This document shows positions 1 through 6,155 of a stretch of 9,930 nucleotides of DNA, piece after piece (positions within the stretch are counted from its first letter, which is position 1; every line of letters begins with the position of its first letter). A program made the position numbers and the translations under genes. This DNA comes from SG8-41 sp036555035 (GTDB lineage Bacteria > Pseudomonadota > Gammaproteobacteria > Burkholderiales > SG8-41): positions 1 through 9,930 of the forward strand of contig DATBMB010000096.1 of NCBI GenBank assembly GCA_036555035.1, given 5' to 3'. The notes under the pieces are model-generated. The model was not told where the DNA came from. It saw nothing but the letters and a program-made list of their open reading frames with translations, and made no database searches.

Positions 1-151
1 GTGCGCTCTTGAGACCAAGCAACTCGCGAATCTTGCGGCTGTGCTCGGCTGCATTGTCTGTCTCTGGACTCATGAATAACACGACCACCTGCGCGTCCGC
101 GGTCGACTTTGTCCGAAACCCCGAGGCTCCCACGGCCTGGGATTCCCGCAT
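1..151 (-). CDS. Possible partial ORF running off the left edge, unknown function
   Basis: An open minus-strand frame runs from an ATG at 151 to the window edge, giving 50 codons without a stop. An alternative in-frame ATG lies at 73. The translation holds a beta-strand-like stretch (AQVVVLFMSPE) followed by a charged, probably helical segment (SRKIRELLGLK), an alternation typical of folded alpha/beta proteins. About 70% of third codon positions are G or C, lower than in the clear genes of this window. No good Shine-Dalgarno sequence precedes either ATG, and an in-frame TGA lies a few codons upstream. I do not recognise a family. Two plus-strand frames are also partly open here, so this is a candidate only. 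Confidence 0.3.
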   Translation of the reverse strand, partial: MRESQAVGASGFRTKSTADAQVVVLFMSPETDNAAEHSRKIRELLGLKSA

Positions 152-542
152 CGCGGTCAATCGATAGGAAAATCAATCCGGCCACAATCCCGCCGCGCCA
201 AGCTGAAGCGCCGGGAGCGGGGGCGGGAGAGCTGCCGCAATGCGCATAACGGGTCTCATGTTCATGCTGCCTCCCCGCCCTCTGCAGACCACCACGAGTC
301 CCGCGTGGGTCATGAGCGGGATCCGCGGTGAATTGCCGGGCAATCTATTGCAACCGCGGGACGGTGGCAAGCGCTGTCCTACGCCGCGGGTTTTTCCAGG
401 CGGTTCTCAGGCGATGTCGGGAACCGGGTGATAGGTCAGTGGCAGGCTGGCATGTCGGGGCCAGCTTGCGGGACCAAACGGCGGACTGCTCTAATATGAA
501 AGACCTAGACGCTCGAGTGGATCGACGAACGGGGTGAACGGA
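152..542. other. Stretch of about 390 bp without a supported gene
   Basis: Short overlapping ORFs exist on both strands but none has a recognisable domain, a good ribosome binding site or convincing coding character. The only structures noted are the 10-bp-stem inverted repeat at 442-469 and a short palindrome TTGCC-G-GGCAA near 333-343. No tRNA-like cloverleaf or repeat array was seen. It lies downstream of the small minus-strand gene and upstream of the possible edge ORF, so it probably holds the 3' end of one transcript and the promoter of the other. Confidence 0.5.
442..469. repeat. Inverted repeat, 10-bp stem with 8-nt loop
   Basis: GCAGGCTGGC and GCCAGCTTGC can pair over ten positions, one of them a G-T wobble, around the loop ATGTCGGG. 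It lies about 75 bp past the stop codon of the small minus-strand gene and could end that transcript. Neither side carries a T-run, so a classical intrinsic terminator is not supported. A protein-binding site or a processed mRNA 3' end are alternatives. Confidence 0.4.
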
Positions 543-773
543 TCAGGTGCCGGCATGGAGCAGCGACCGGCGCGCCTCCCGATCGAGTTGCTCCTCGGGC
601 CAGTCCGGATGTGCGGCGCGCAATCCGGCGACCCGGAGCCGGATTCCGGACTCGTGCATCTCGGCAACCATCCTGAGCTTCTGCGCGGGAGTCATGCGCT
701 TGAAGCCCTCGAGCTGCACGGGATGAATCATTTCGAGCATCTGGCCTTTCGTGTCACTGCCCCGATGCGCCAC
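543..773 (-). CDS. Small conserved-looking hypothetical protein (76 aa)
   Basis: This is a GTG-started 76-codon frame ending in TGA. The C-terminal 50 residues (MTPAQKLRM...GLRAAHPDW...EARRSLLHAG) resemble, from memory, small uncharacterised bacterial proteins of about 60-100 aa. Those combine a charged helix, an HPDW-type turn and a second helix ending in a hydrophobic-HA motif. The protein is mostly helical by eye, with no signal peptide, membrane segment or catalytic motif. A GGAG element sits about 5 nt before the GTG, inside a perfect hairpin (776-799). Internal ATG codons at residues 12, 15 and 27 are alternative starts. The gene lies downstream of the aminotransferase on the same strand, separated by a probable terminator. 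Function is unknown; I rate it a real gene from sequence character and family resemblance. Confidence 0.65.
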   Translation of the reverse strand: MAHRGSDTKGQMLEMIHPVQLEGFKRMTPAQKLRMVAEMHESGIRLRVAGLRAAHPDWPEEQLDREARRSLLHAGT

Positions 774-775
774 TC

Positions 776-799
776 CACTCCGGAATCGCGGCCGGAGTG
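776..799 (-). promoter_or_regulatory. Perfect 8-bp inverted repeat covering the small gene's ribosome binding region
   Basis: CACTCCGG and CCGGAGTG are perfect complements around an 8-nt loop, ending 2 nt before the GTG start at 773. In the minus-strand transcript the GGAG ribosome-binding element forms part of the stem. The hairpin could therefore hide the site from ribosomes, or the DNA could be a dimeric operator. Regulation is inference; the symmetry is seen directly. Confidence 0.4.
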
Positions 800-837
800 A
801 CCACTAACTCACACCCCGTTTTCCCTATGAAAACCCC

Positions 838-881
838 CTCCCAATCCTCACCCTTCCGAAGGGGGAGGGTCAGGATGGGAG
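838..881 (-). terminator. Imperfect inverted repeat just after the aminotransferase stop, probable terminator or REP-like element
   Basis: The arms 838-854 and 866-881 pair as CTCCCA/TGGGAG, TCCT/AGGA and ACCCT/AGGGT, with a single-base bulge at 844, one C-C mismatch (849/871) and an 11-nt loop. The stem begins at the base immediately after the TGA stop of the minus-strand gene. Read on the minus strand it is followed by GGGG and then TTTT (833-830), so it is terminator-like with a delayed, short T-tract. The G/C-rich arms also recall dispersed extragenic palindromes found near stop codons in many proteobacteria. Confidence 0.55.
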
Positions 882-2402
882 TCAGGCGACGGCTTTGGTC
901 CTGGTCTTAGCCTTCGCTTGCGCCGCTTTGGCGTGCATGGCGGCGTAGGCCCCGTGCGCCGCGGACTCCGCGTCCCCGACATGCACGGGGTAGCCCATAT
1001 CCTCGAGCACCGAGCCCAGTGCCGACAGGCACAGCATGACGTTGTCCGGCCGGCACGAATAGCCCAGCAGCCCGAAGCGCCAGATCTTGCCGGCGAGCGG
1101 ACCCAGCCCGGCGCCGATCTCGAGGTTGAATTCGGTGAGGAGCGTGCGTCGCACCTTCAGCTCGTCCACGCCCTCGGGACAGAGCACCGCGTTCATCTGC
1201 GGAAGCTGGTGCTCGGGCTTGACCAGGAACTTGAGCCCCATCGCCTCGAGCCCGGCCTTCAGCGCCGTGTGATGGCGCCGGTGCCGCGCCCAGCTGTTCT
1301 CCAGCCCCTCCTCGTGGATCAGCAGGAGCGCCTCGTGCAGCGCGAACAGCGCATTGGTCGGGGCGGTGTGGTGATAGGTGCGGGTCGTCGTGCCCCAGTA
1401 GCCGAGCAGGAGATTCATGTCCATGAACCAGGAATGGATCTTGTCCTTGCGCGACTTTACGTAGTCGACCACGCGCTCGGAGAACGACACCGGCGAGAGC
1501 CCCGGCGTGCACGACAGGCACTTCTGGCTCGCCGAGTAGATCGCATCGACCTTCCATTCGTCCACCAGCACCGGCGAGCCGCCGAGCGAGGTCACCGCGT
1601 CCACGATGGTGAGCGCATCGTATTTGTGCGCGATCTCGACCAGTGCATGTGCATCCGATTGCACGCCGGTCGAGGTCTCGGCGTGCACGAAGGCGACGAC
1701 GCGCGCATCGCGATTTTTCTTCAGCGCGTCCTCGAGCTTGTTCGGATCGACCGGCTCGCCCCACTTGTCCTCCACCACCACCGGGATGCCGCCCACGCGC
1801 TCGACGTTCTCGATCATGCGGCCGCCGAAGACGCCGTTGCGGCACACGACCACCTTGTCCCCCGGCGCGACCAGATTGACGAAGCAGTACTCCATGCCCA
1901 CCGAGCCCGGCCCCGAGATCGGGAAGGTGAGCGGGTTCTTCGTCTGGTAGACGTAGCGCAGCAGCGTCTTCAGCTCCTCCATCATCTCGATGAAGACGGG
2001 GTCGAGGTAGCCGATCGCCGGCTGGCTCATGGTGGTGAGCACGCGCGGGTGGATCTCCGTGGGTCCCGGCCCCATGAGGGTGCGTTGCGGCGGATGGAAG
2101 GAAGTGATGCGTTTGGCAGGCGCGTAATCGCTCATGACGTCTTTCCCTGTGAGAGGCGAACCGAACAGGCTTTCCCCGTCCGGTCGCGATTTGAATTTCA
2201 GCGGCTTGCGGGTATTGGCTTCGTTGAGAACCTCGACCGCGCTGATGCCGCCCGAGGTGAGCGCTTCGACTTCCATCGCCCAGCGCGCGGGCACGTAGCC
2301 CGACTTCACCCAGTTGTTGACGACCGCCCGGTCGAGCCGCAGCCGGCGCGCAACTTCCGCTTGGCTGCCGAAGAGCTCGACAAGGCGCTCGGCGCAGTTC
2401 AT
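882..2402 (-). CDS. Helix-turn-helix domain fused to a class V PLP aminotransferase (alanine/serine-glyoxylate type)
   Basis: Residues 1-62 look like a Cro/YdaS-type DNA-binding domain (LFGSQAEVARRL as helix 2, VVNNWVKSGYVPAR as recognition helix and turn). Residues 63-89 look like a linker. From residue 90 onward it is a complete class V aminotransferase: GPGPTEIHP at 111-119, SGPGS at 163-167, HAE at 240-242, VDAVTSLGG with Asp268 for the pyridine nitrogen, and SASQK with Lys294 as the PLP Schiff base. Such enzymes transaminate glyoxylate with alanine or serine; the exact donor cannot be read from sequence. The tail is Ala/Lys-rich. The ATG at 2402 follows a good promoter but lacks a Shine-Dalgarno. 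An internal ATG at 2135 (Met90) has AGGGA 8 nt upstream and matches the usual enzyme start. One fused product, or both long and short products, are possible. Confidence 0.88.
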   Translation of the reverse strand: MNCAERLVELFGSQAEVARRLRLDRAVVNNWVKSGYVPARWAMEVEALTSGGISAVEVLNEANTRKPLKFKSRPDGESLFGSPLTGKDVMSDYAPAKRITSFHPPQRTLMGPGPTEIHPRVLTTMSQPAIGYLDPVFIEMMEELKTLLRYVYQTKNPLTFPISGPGSVGMEYCFVNLVAPGDKVVVCRNGVFGGRMIENVERVGGIPVVVEDKWGEPVDPNKLEDALKKNRDARVVAFVHAETSTGVQSDAHALVEIAHKYDALTIVDAVTSLGGSPVLVDEWKVDAIYSASQKCLSCTPGLSPVSFSERVVDYVKSRKDKIHSWFMDMNLLLGYWGTTTRTYHHTAPTNALFALHEALLLIHEEGLENSWARHRRHHTALKAGLEAMGLKFLVKPEHQLPQMNAVLCPEGVDELKVRRTLLTEFNLEIGAGLGPLAGKIWRFGLLGYSCRPDNVMLCLSALGSVLEDMGYPVHVGDAESAAHGAYAAMHAKAAQAKAKTRTKAVA

Positions 2403-2421
2403 GGCGACTGGGAGATTAGCA

Positions 2422-2455
2422 TGACAAGATTATTTTGACAAAATACATATGACAA
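2422..2455 (-). promoter_or_regulatory. Three TTGTCA direct repeats at 14-bp period, candidate operator
   Basis: On the plus strand TGACAA occurs at 2422-2427, 2436-2441 and 2450-2455, an exact 14-bp period. Read on the minus strand these are three TTGTCA boxes overlying the promoter of the fusion gene. The outermost box is also its -35 element. Regularly spaced direct repeats over a promoter suggest a binding site for a regulator. The helix-turn-helix domain encoded directly downstream is the obvious candidate, but that link is inference. Confidence 0.5.
2427..2455 (-). promoter_or_regulatory. Sigma70-like promoter of the HTH-aminotransferase gene
   Basis: Minus-strand TTGTCA (2455-2450) and TAATCT (2432-2427) are separated by exactly 17 bp, each one or two bases from the consensus hexamers. 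The region is markedly AT-rich against its surroundings. Transcription would begin near 2420, giving a leader of roughly 18 nt before the ATG at 2402. This supports transcription of the N-terminal HTH segment together with the enzyme. Confidence 0.6.
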
Positions 2456-2469
2456 ACGATTCTCAATAC

Positions 2470-2487
2470 GCCCCCGGTTACGGGGGC
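2470..2487 (-). terminator. Perfect 7-bp GC hairpin downstream of ttcA, possible terminator
   Basis: GCCCCCG and CGGGGGC pair perfectly around a GTTA loop, 30 bp past the ttcA stop and just upstream of the fusion-gene promoter. Its place between two same-strand transcription units suits a terminator. The following minus-strand bases (GTATTGAG) are not a real T-run, so termination strength is uncertain. Confidence 0.5.
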
Positions 2488-2517
2488 CTGCAGAGAGAAT
2501 ATTTTAAATTCAGACGC

Positions 2518-3378
2518 TTATACGTCCAGATCGACTTGCGCCCGGCTTGGCGGCAGGCGGTCGAAGTCGAACGCCCCGGGGTCCAGCAGGTGGGACGGGC
2601 GAACATGCTTCAGGCTGTTCAGCATGGTCTCGACCCGCCCGGGATGGCGCTTCTCCCACTCGCGCAGCTGCGCCTTCATCTCGTTTCGCTTCAGGTTCTC
2701 CTGCGATCCGCACAGATTGCAGGGGATGATCGGGAACTGCTTCAGCTGCGCGTAGGCGGCGAGATCCTTCTCCTCGCAGTAGATGAGCGGCCGGATCACG
2801 ATGTGCCGGCCGTCGTCGGAGCGCAGCTTCGGCGGCATCGCCTTCAGTTGCCCGCTGTAGAAGAGATTGAGGAGAAAGGTCTCGAGAGCGTCATCGCGGT
2901 GATGCCCCAGCGCGATCTTGGTCGCGCCGAGCTCCCCCGCGACGCGATAGAGCACGCCGCGGCGCAGCCGAGAGCACAGCGAGCACATCGTCTTGCCCTC
3001 GGGGATCACGCGCTTCACCGTGCTGTAGGTGTCCTGCGACTCGATGCGGAACGGGATGCCCAGGCGCGTGAGGTAGTCGGGAAGCACGTGCGCCGGGAAG
3101 CCGGGCTGCTTCTGGTCGAGGTTCACCGCGACGATATCGAAGCGGATCGGCGCGTGGGCCCGCAGATAAATCAGGATGTCGAGCAGCGCGTAGCTGTCCT
3201 TGCCGCCGGAGAGGCACGCCATGACCTTGTCGCCGTCGGCAATCATGCCGTAATCGGCGATCGCCTGCCCGGTGAGGCGGCGCAGGCGCTTGACCAGCTT
3301 GTTCGCCTCGTACGATTCCTTGCGCTCTTTCGGGCTGCGAGCGTGAACGTGTATGACTGTCGTATCCATATCGTGCAT
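2518..3378 (-). CDS. ttcA: tRNA 2-thiocytidine(32) synthetase TtcA
   Basis: TtcA is a cytosolic ATP-dependent enzyme that converts cytidine 32 of certain tRNAs to 2-thiocytidine using an iron-sulfur cluster. The 286-aa product has the PP-loop ATP-pyrophosphatase motif SGGKDS at residues 57-62. It also has the cluster cysteines in CSLC (Cys132, Cys135) and CNLC (Cys223); the 91-residue distance from Cys132 to Cys223 equals that of E. coli Cys122 to Cys213. GHHRDDALET at 158-167 and PCNLCGSQ are further family signatures. Length is slightly under the E. coli protein. Met1 (3378) has only GGA directly before it, whereas Met4 (3369) has TGGA about 9 nt upstream, so Met4 may be the true start. It starts 9 bp after the pteridine reductase stop and is probably cotranscribed with it. 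Confidence 0.96.
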   Translation of the reverse strand: MHDMDTTVIHVHARSPKERKESYEANKLVKRLRRLTGQAIADYGMIADGDKVMACLSGGKDSYALLDILIYLRAHAPIRFDIVAVNLDQKQPGFPAHVLPDYLTRLGIPFRIESQDTYSTVKRVIPEGKTMCSLCSRLRRGVLYRVAGELGATKIALGHHRDDALETFLLNLFYSGQLKAMPPKLRSDDGRHIVIRPLIYCEEKDLAAYAQLKQFPIIPCNLCGSQENLKRNEMKAQLREWEKRHPGRVETMLNSLKHVRPSHLLDPGAFDFDRLPPSRAQVDLDV

Positions 3379-3387
3379 TCCAGGATG

Positions 3388-4140
3388 CTAGAGGCTGACG
3401 CTGCGTCCGCCGTCCACCGCGATGATCTGTCCGGTGATATAGGGCGCGTCCGCCAGGAGAAATTGTACCGCGCGCGCGACGTCCTCGGGCTCGCCGATGC
3501 GCTTCAGCGCCGTCTGATTGATGATGCGCTGCCGCGCCACTTCGTCCCGCCAGGTCTCGTCGTCGGGCCACAGGATCGTGCCCGGCGCGATTCCGTTCAC
3601 GCGCACTTCGGGCCCGAGATCGCGCGCGAGGGCGCGCGTCAACGCCGCGAGCCCGCCTTTCGCGGCGGTGTAGACCGCGTGATTGCGCATCGGGAGATCC
3701 ACGTGAATGTCGATCAGGTTGACGATGCAGCCGTGGTTCTTCTTCAGCTCCGGCGCCGCGGCCTGCGCGAGAAAGAGCGGCGCCTTGAGATTCGTCCCGA
3801 TGAGATCGTCCCACGCCTGCTCGGTGACCTCGCCGATCGCGGTGGCGTAGAAGCTGGAGGCGTTGTTGACGAGCGCATCGAGCCGCCCGAACTGCTTGAG
3901 CGCGGTTTTCACGAGCTGCGATCCGGCCGCGGCCTTGAGCAGATCGGCCTGCGCGAGCGCCACCGAGTCGGAGCGCCGCGCGTTCAGCTCCACCTGCAGC
4001 GCGCGCGCCTCCAGCGCCGCGGACCGATAATGCAGCAGCACGCCCGCGCCGGCGGCGTGCAGGCGCCGGCAGATCGCGGCGCCGACGCGCTTCGCGCCGC
4101 CGGTGACGAGCACGACCTTGCCCTGCAGCGATTGCTCCAT
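3388..4140 (-). CDS. Pteridine reductase, short-chain dehydrogenase (PTR1/FolM-like)
   Basis: This NADPH-dependent SDR is expected to reduce dihydropterins or dihydrofolate to the tetrahydro forms in the cytosol. The 250-aa product carries the dinucleotide motif TGGAKRVG (13-20), NNASSFY (92-98) and the active-site pair Tyr157/Lys161. Asp144 stands 13 residues before Tyr157 where classical SDRs have Ser. The same Asp-Tyr-Lys arrangement and spacing occur in PTR1 (Asp181, Tyr194, Lys198), which separates it from ordinary acyl-carrier reductases. VDGGR at the end is the usual SDR terminus. The frame extends upstream to 4284, but that 48-residue extension is unlike the family and overlaps midA. 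The ATG at 4140, 6 residues before KVVLVTGG, is the sensible start. It is first in an operon with ttcA and divergent from midA. Confidence 0.9.
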   Translation of the reverse strand: MEQSLQGKVVLVTGGAKRVGAAICRRLHAAGAGVLLHYRSAALEARALQVELNARRSDSVALAQADLLKAAAGSQLVKTALKQFGRLDALVNNASSFYATAIGEVTEQAWDDLIGTNLKAPLFLAQAAAPELKKNHGCIVNLIDIHVDLPMRNHAVYTAAKGGLAALTRALARDLGPEVRVNGIAPGTILWPDDETWRDEVARQRIINQTALKRIGEPEDVARAVQFLLADAPYITGQIIAVDGGRSVSL

Positions 4141-4189
4141 GCACCGCTCAAGTCCGTGTTTCGACGTGTAGAATTGTAGTCCATTCCCC
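4141..4189. promoter_or_regulatory. Divergent promoter region between pteridine reductase and midA
   Basis: These 49 bp must hold at least part of both promoters. Overlapping -10-like hexamers are visible: TAGAAT (4169-4174) for the plus strand and TACAAT (4178-4173) for the minus strand. Neither has a convincing -35 at 16-18 bp, so the exact promoters are uncertain. If both are used, polymerase binding on one strand would exclude the other. Confidence 0.3.
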
Positions 4190-5368
4190 GTGTTTGCCCG
4201 GTTGGCCACTGCCTCGCATTCCGAGCCGCTTCCCGCGCCGCCACCGGAGGCGGCAGCCCTGTGCGAAAAGCTCGCGGGGCTCATCGCCGGCGAGATCCGG
4301 CGCGGCGGCGGCTGGATTTCCTTCGCGCGCTACATGGAGCTCGCGCTCTACGCGCCGGGCCTCGGCTACTACATGGCCGGCGCGCGCAAGCTCGGGCGCG
4401 ACGGCGACTTCGTCACTGCGCCCGAGATCTCGCCTCTCTATGGGCGCGCCCTGGCGCGGCAAATCGAGCAGTTCGCCGCGCTCCGTTTCGACGAGATTCT
4501 CGAGATCGGCGCGGGGAGCGGCGCGCTCGCTGCCGACCTGCTCACCGAGCTCGAGCGGCTCGGCCGCCCGCCGCGGCGCTACCTGATATTGGAGCTCTCG
4601 CCGGACCTGCGCGACCGCAGCCGCGACACGCTCGCCGCGCGCGCCCCGCGGCTGCTCGAGCGGGTTGCGTGGCTCAACGCCTTGCCGCCCGCATTCTCGG
4701 GTGTTGTGATCGGCAACGAAGTGCTCGACGCCATGCCGGTGCACGTGTTCGAGCGAAGGGGCGGCGAAATCCTCGAGCTCGGCGTCGGCCTCGGAAAAGA
4801 CGGGTTCGAATGGGCCGCGCAATCGCGACCCTCTGCCCCCCATCTTCCGGAGCCGTCGCTCTTTCCGGTGGACGGATATCGCACCGAGGTCCAGTTTGTC
4901 GCGCACGGCTTTGTCAGAAGCGTCGGCAAGGCTCTTGCGCGCGGCGCGGCATTGTTCATCGATTACGGCTTTCCACGCCACGAGTACTACCATCCGCAGC
5001 GTGCCCGCGGCACCCTGATGTGCCATTACCGCCATCGCGCCCACGACGACCCGTACTTTCTTCCCGGCCTGCAGGACATCACCACGCACCTCGACTTCTC
5101 CGCCCTCGCCCAGGCGGGCCGGGAGGGCGGGCTCGAGCTCCTCGGCTACGCGAGCCAGGCGCAGTTCCTCATCAATTGCGGCATCACCGGGATCCTTGCC
5201 GAGACACCGGCCGCGGACGTTGCGGCCTATGCGCCGCTCGCAGCGCAGGCGCACAAGCTGCTATCGCCCGCCGAGATGGGCGAGCTCTTCAAGGTGATCG
5301 CATTCGGCAAGGGCGTAACGGAGCCTCTGCGCGGCTTCGCGCAAGGCGACCGGTCGCACACGCTCTAG
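4190..5368 (+). CDS. SAM-dependent methyltransferase, MidA family (COG1565/DUF185; NDUFAF7 homologue)
   Basis: MidA-family proteins are class I SAM-dependent methyltransferases. The mitochondrial homologue NDUFAF7 methylates an arginine of a complex I subunit; the bacterial substrate is not established. The 392-aa protein has the family start ISFARYMELALYAPGLGYY (43-61), then GDFVTAPEISPLYG (72-85), the SAM loop EIGAGSGALA (105-114), an acidic strand LELSPDL (134-140) and NEVLDAMPVHVF (176-187). The later IDYGFPRHEYYHP and GTLMCHYRH segments are also typical. Length is normal. The GTG at 4190 is the likely start, with no clear Shine-Dalgarno and a very short leader. The stop codon touches the GTG of the next gene, so it probably heads a four-gene operon. 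A link to respiratory complex assembly is plausible from the family and the nearby cytochrome, but is not shown. Confidence 0.93.
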   Translation: MFARLATASHSEPLPAPPPEAAALCEKLAGLIAGEIRRGGGWISFARYMELALYAPGLGYYMAGARKLGRDGDFVTAPEISPLYGRALARQIEQFAALRFDEILEIGAGSGALAADLLTELERLGRPPRRYLILELSPDLRDRSRDTLAARAPRLLERVAWLNALPPAFSGVVIGNEVLDAMPVHVFERRGGEILELGVGLGKDGFEWAAQSRPSAPHLPEPSLFPVDGYRTEVQFVAHGFVRSVGKALARGAALFIDYGFPRHEYYHPQRARGTLMCHYRHRAHDDPYFLPGLQDITTHLDFSALAQAGREGGLELLGYASQAQFLINCGITGILAETPAADVAAYAPLAAQAHKLLSPAEMGELFKVIAFGKGVTEPLRGFAQGDRSHTL

Positions 5369-6142
5369 GTGGAATCCGATCTCGTTCTCAACCCGACCCT
5401 GTGGGCCGCGGCCGCCGTGGTGCTGCTCGCCGCGGGCATCACGCAGGGCGCGCTGGGTTTCGGCTTCCCGGCGATCTCGACCCCCGTGCTGGTGGTGCTG
5501 ACCGACGTCAAGACCGCGATCATCCTCAACCTGCTGCCGAACTTCACGGTCAACGCGATCAGCGTGATCCAGGGCGGCAACTGGGGCGCGAGCATCGGGC
5601 GCTACTGGCCGGTCGCGGCGTGGGTCCTGGCTGGATCCGTGCTCGGCGCGAGCTTTCTCATCGTCGCGCCGCAGGAGCCGATACGGCTGGTGCTCGCGAT
5701 TGCGATCTTCGCCTATCTCTGCCAGCAGCGCCTCGCCCGCCTCGACTGGAGCTGGCTTGCGCGCCGTCCACGGCTTTCTGCCGCCATATTCGGCCTGACC
5801 GGCGGCTTCTTCTCGGGCAGCGTCAACAACTCGCTGCCGCCGCTCCTCATCTACTTCGTGCTCCTCGGGCTGGAGACGACGGTCATGACGCAGATGCTCA
5901 ACCTGTGCTTTCTCGGCGGCAAAGTGATGCAGGCGGCAACCCTCGGCATTGCGGGCGAGATCCAGTTGACCGCCGTCATCGCCAACGTGCCCCTCACGCT
6001 GGTCGCGCTCGTCGGCATGTGGATCGGCACCCGGCTGCAACGGAGAATCAGCGCCGAAATCTACAGCCGCCTGCTGCGCTGGGTCCTGCTCGTCATCGCT
6101 CTGGTCCTGCTGTGGCAGGGCACGCGCTATTTCCTGCGCTGA
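5369..6142 (+). CDS. TauE/SafE-family membrane permease (putative sulfite/sulfonate or anion exporter)
   Basis: The 257-aa product is highly hydrophobic with about seven or eight membrane segments. It has two related halves, each opening with a glycine-rich segment: GITQGALGFGFPAIS near residues 23-37 and GLTGGFFSGSVNNSLPP near 145-161. This pattern defines the TauE/SafE family, whose members move sulfite, sulfonates or organic acids across the inner membrane. The substrate here cannot be assigned. The GTG start follows the midA TAG stop with no base between, and no Shine-Dalgarno lies nearby, so translation probably depends on coupling to midA. The next gene starts 13 bp after its stop. Length is near the usual 250-270 aa. 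Confidence 0.9.
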   Translation: MESDLVLNPTLWAAAAVVLLAAGITQGALGFGFPAISTPVLVVLTDVKTAIILNLLPNFTVNAISVIQGGNWGASIGRYWPVAAWVLAGSVLGASFLIVAPQEPIRLVLAIAIFAYLCQQRLARLDWSWLARRPRLSAAIFGLTGGFFSGSVNNSLPPLLIYFVLLGLETTVMTQMLNLCFLGGKVMQAATLGIAGEIQLTAVIANVPLTLVALVGMWIGTRLQRRISAEIYSRLLRWVLLVIALVLLWQGTRYFLR

Positions 6143-6155
6143 TAAGATACGCGCC

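Noticed and set aside
173..370. Minus-strand 65-residue ORF ending in a hydrophobic ALPPPLPALQLG segment, recalling the start of an isoprenylcysteine methyltransferase
   Set aside because: It stops right after the hydrophobic segment, and none of the downstream catalytic motifs is found in any frame.
882..2402. Reading the fusion as a MocR/PdxR-type regulator
   Set aside because: MocR proteins carry a GntR winged helix and a class I aminotransferase; neither half matches.
882..2402. Assigning the aminotransferase to a methylotrophic serine cycle
   Set aside because: No hydroxypyruvate reductase, glycerate kinase or malyl-CoA lyase is nearby, and donor specificity cannot be read from the sequence.
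918..2438. 506-codon plus-strand ORF opposite the aminotransferase
   Set aside because: It mirrors the real gene and is rich in Arg, His, Leu and Val with no domain; it is open because of strong GC bias at third codon positions.
2449..4179. 576-codon plus-strand ORF opposite ttcA and the pteridine reductase
   Set aside because: It spans two well-identified minus-strand genes and has antisense-like composition.
4141..4284. N-terminal extension of the pteridine reductase frame
   Set aside because: The extra 48 residues are Gly/Ser-rich, unlike the family, and lie inside the midA start region.
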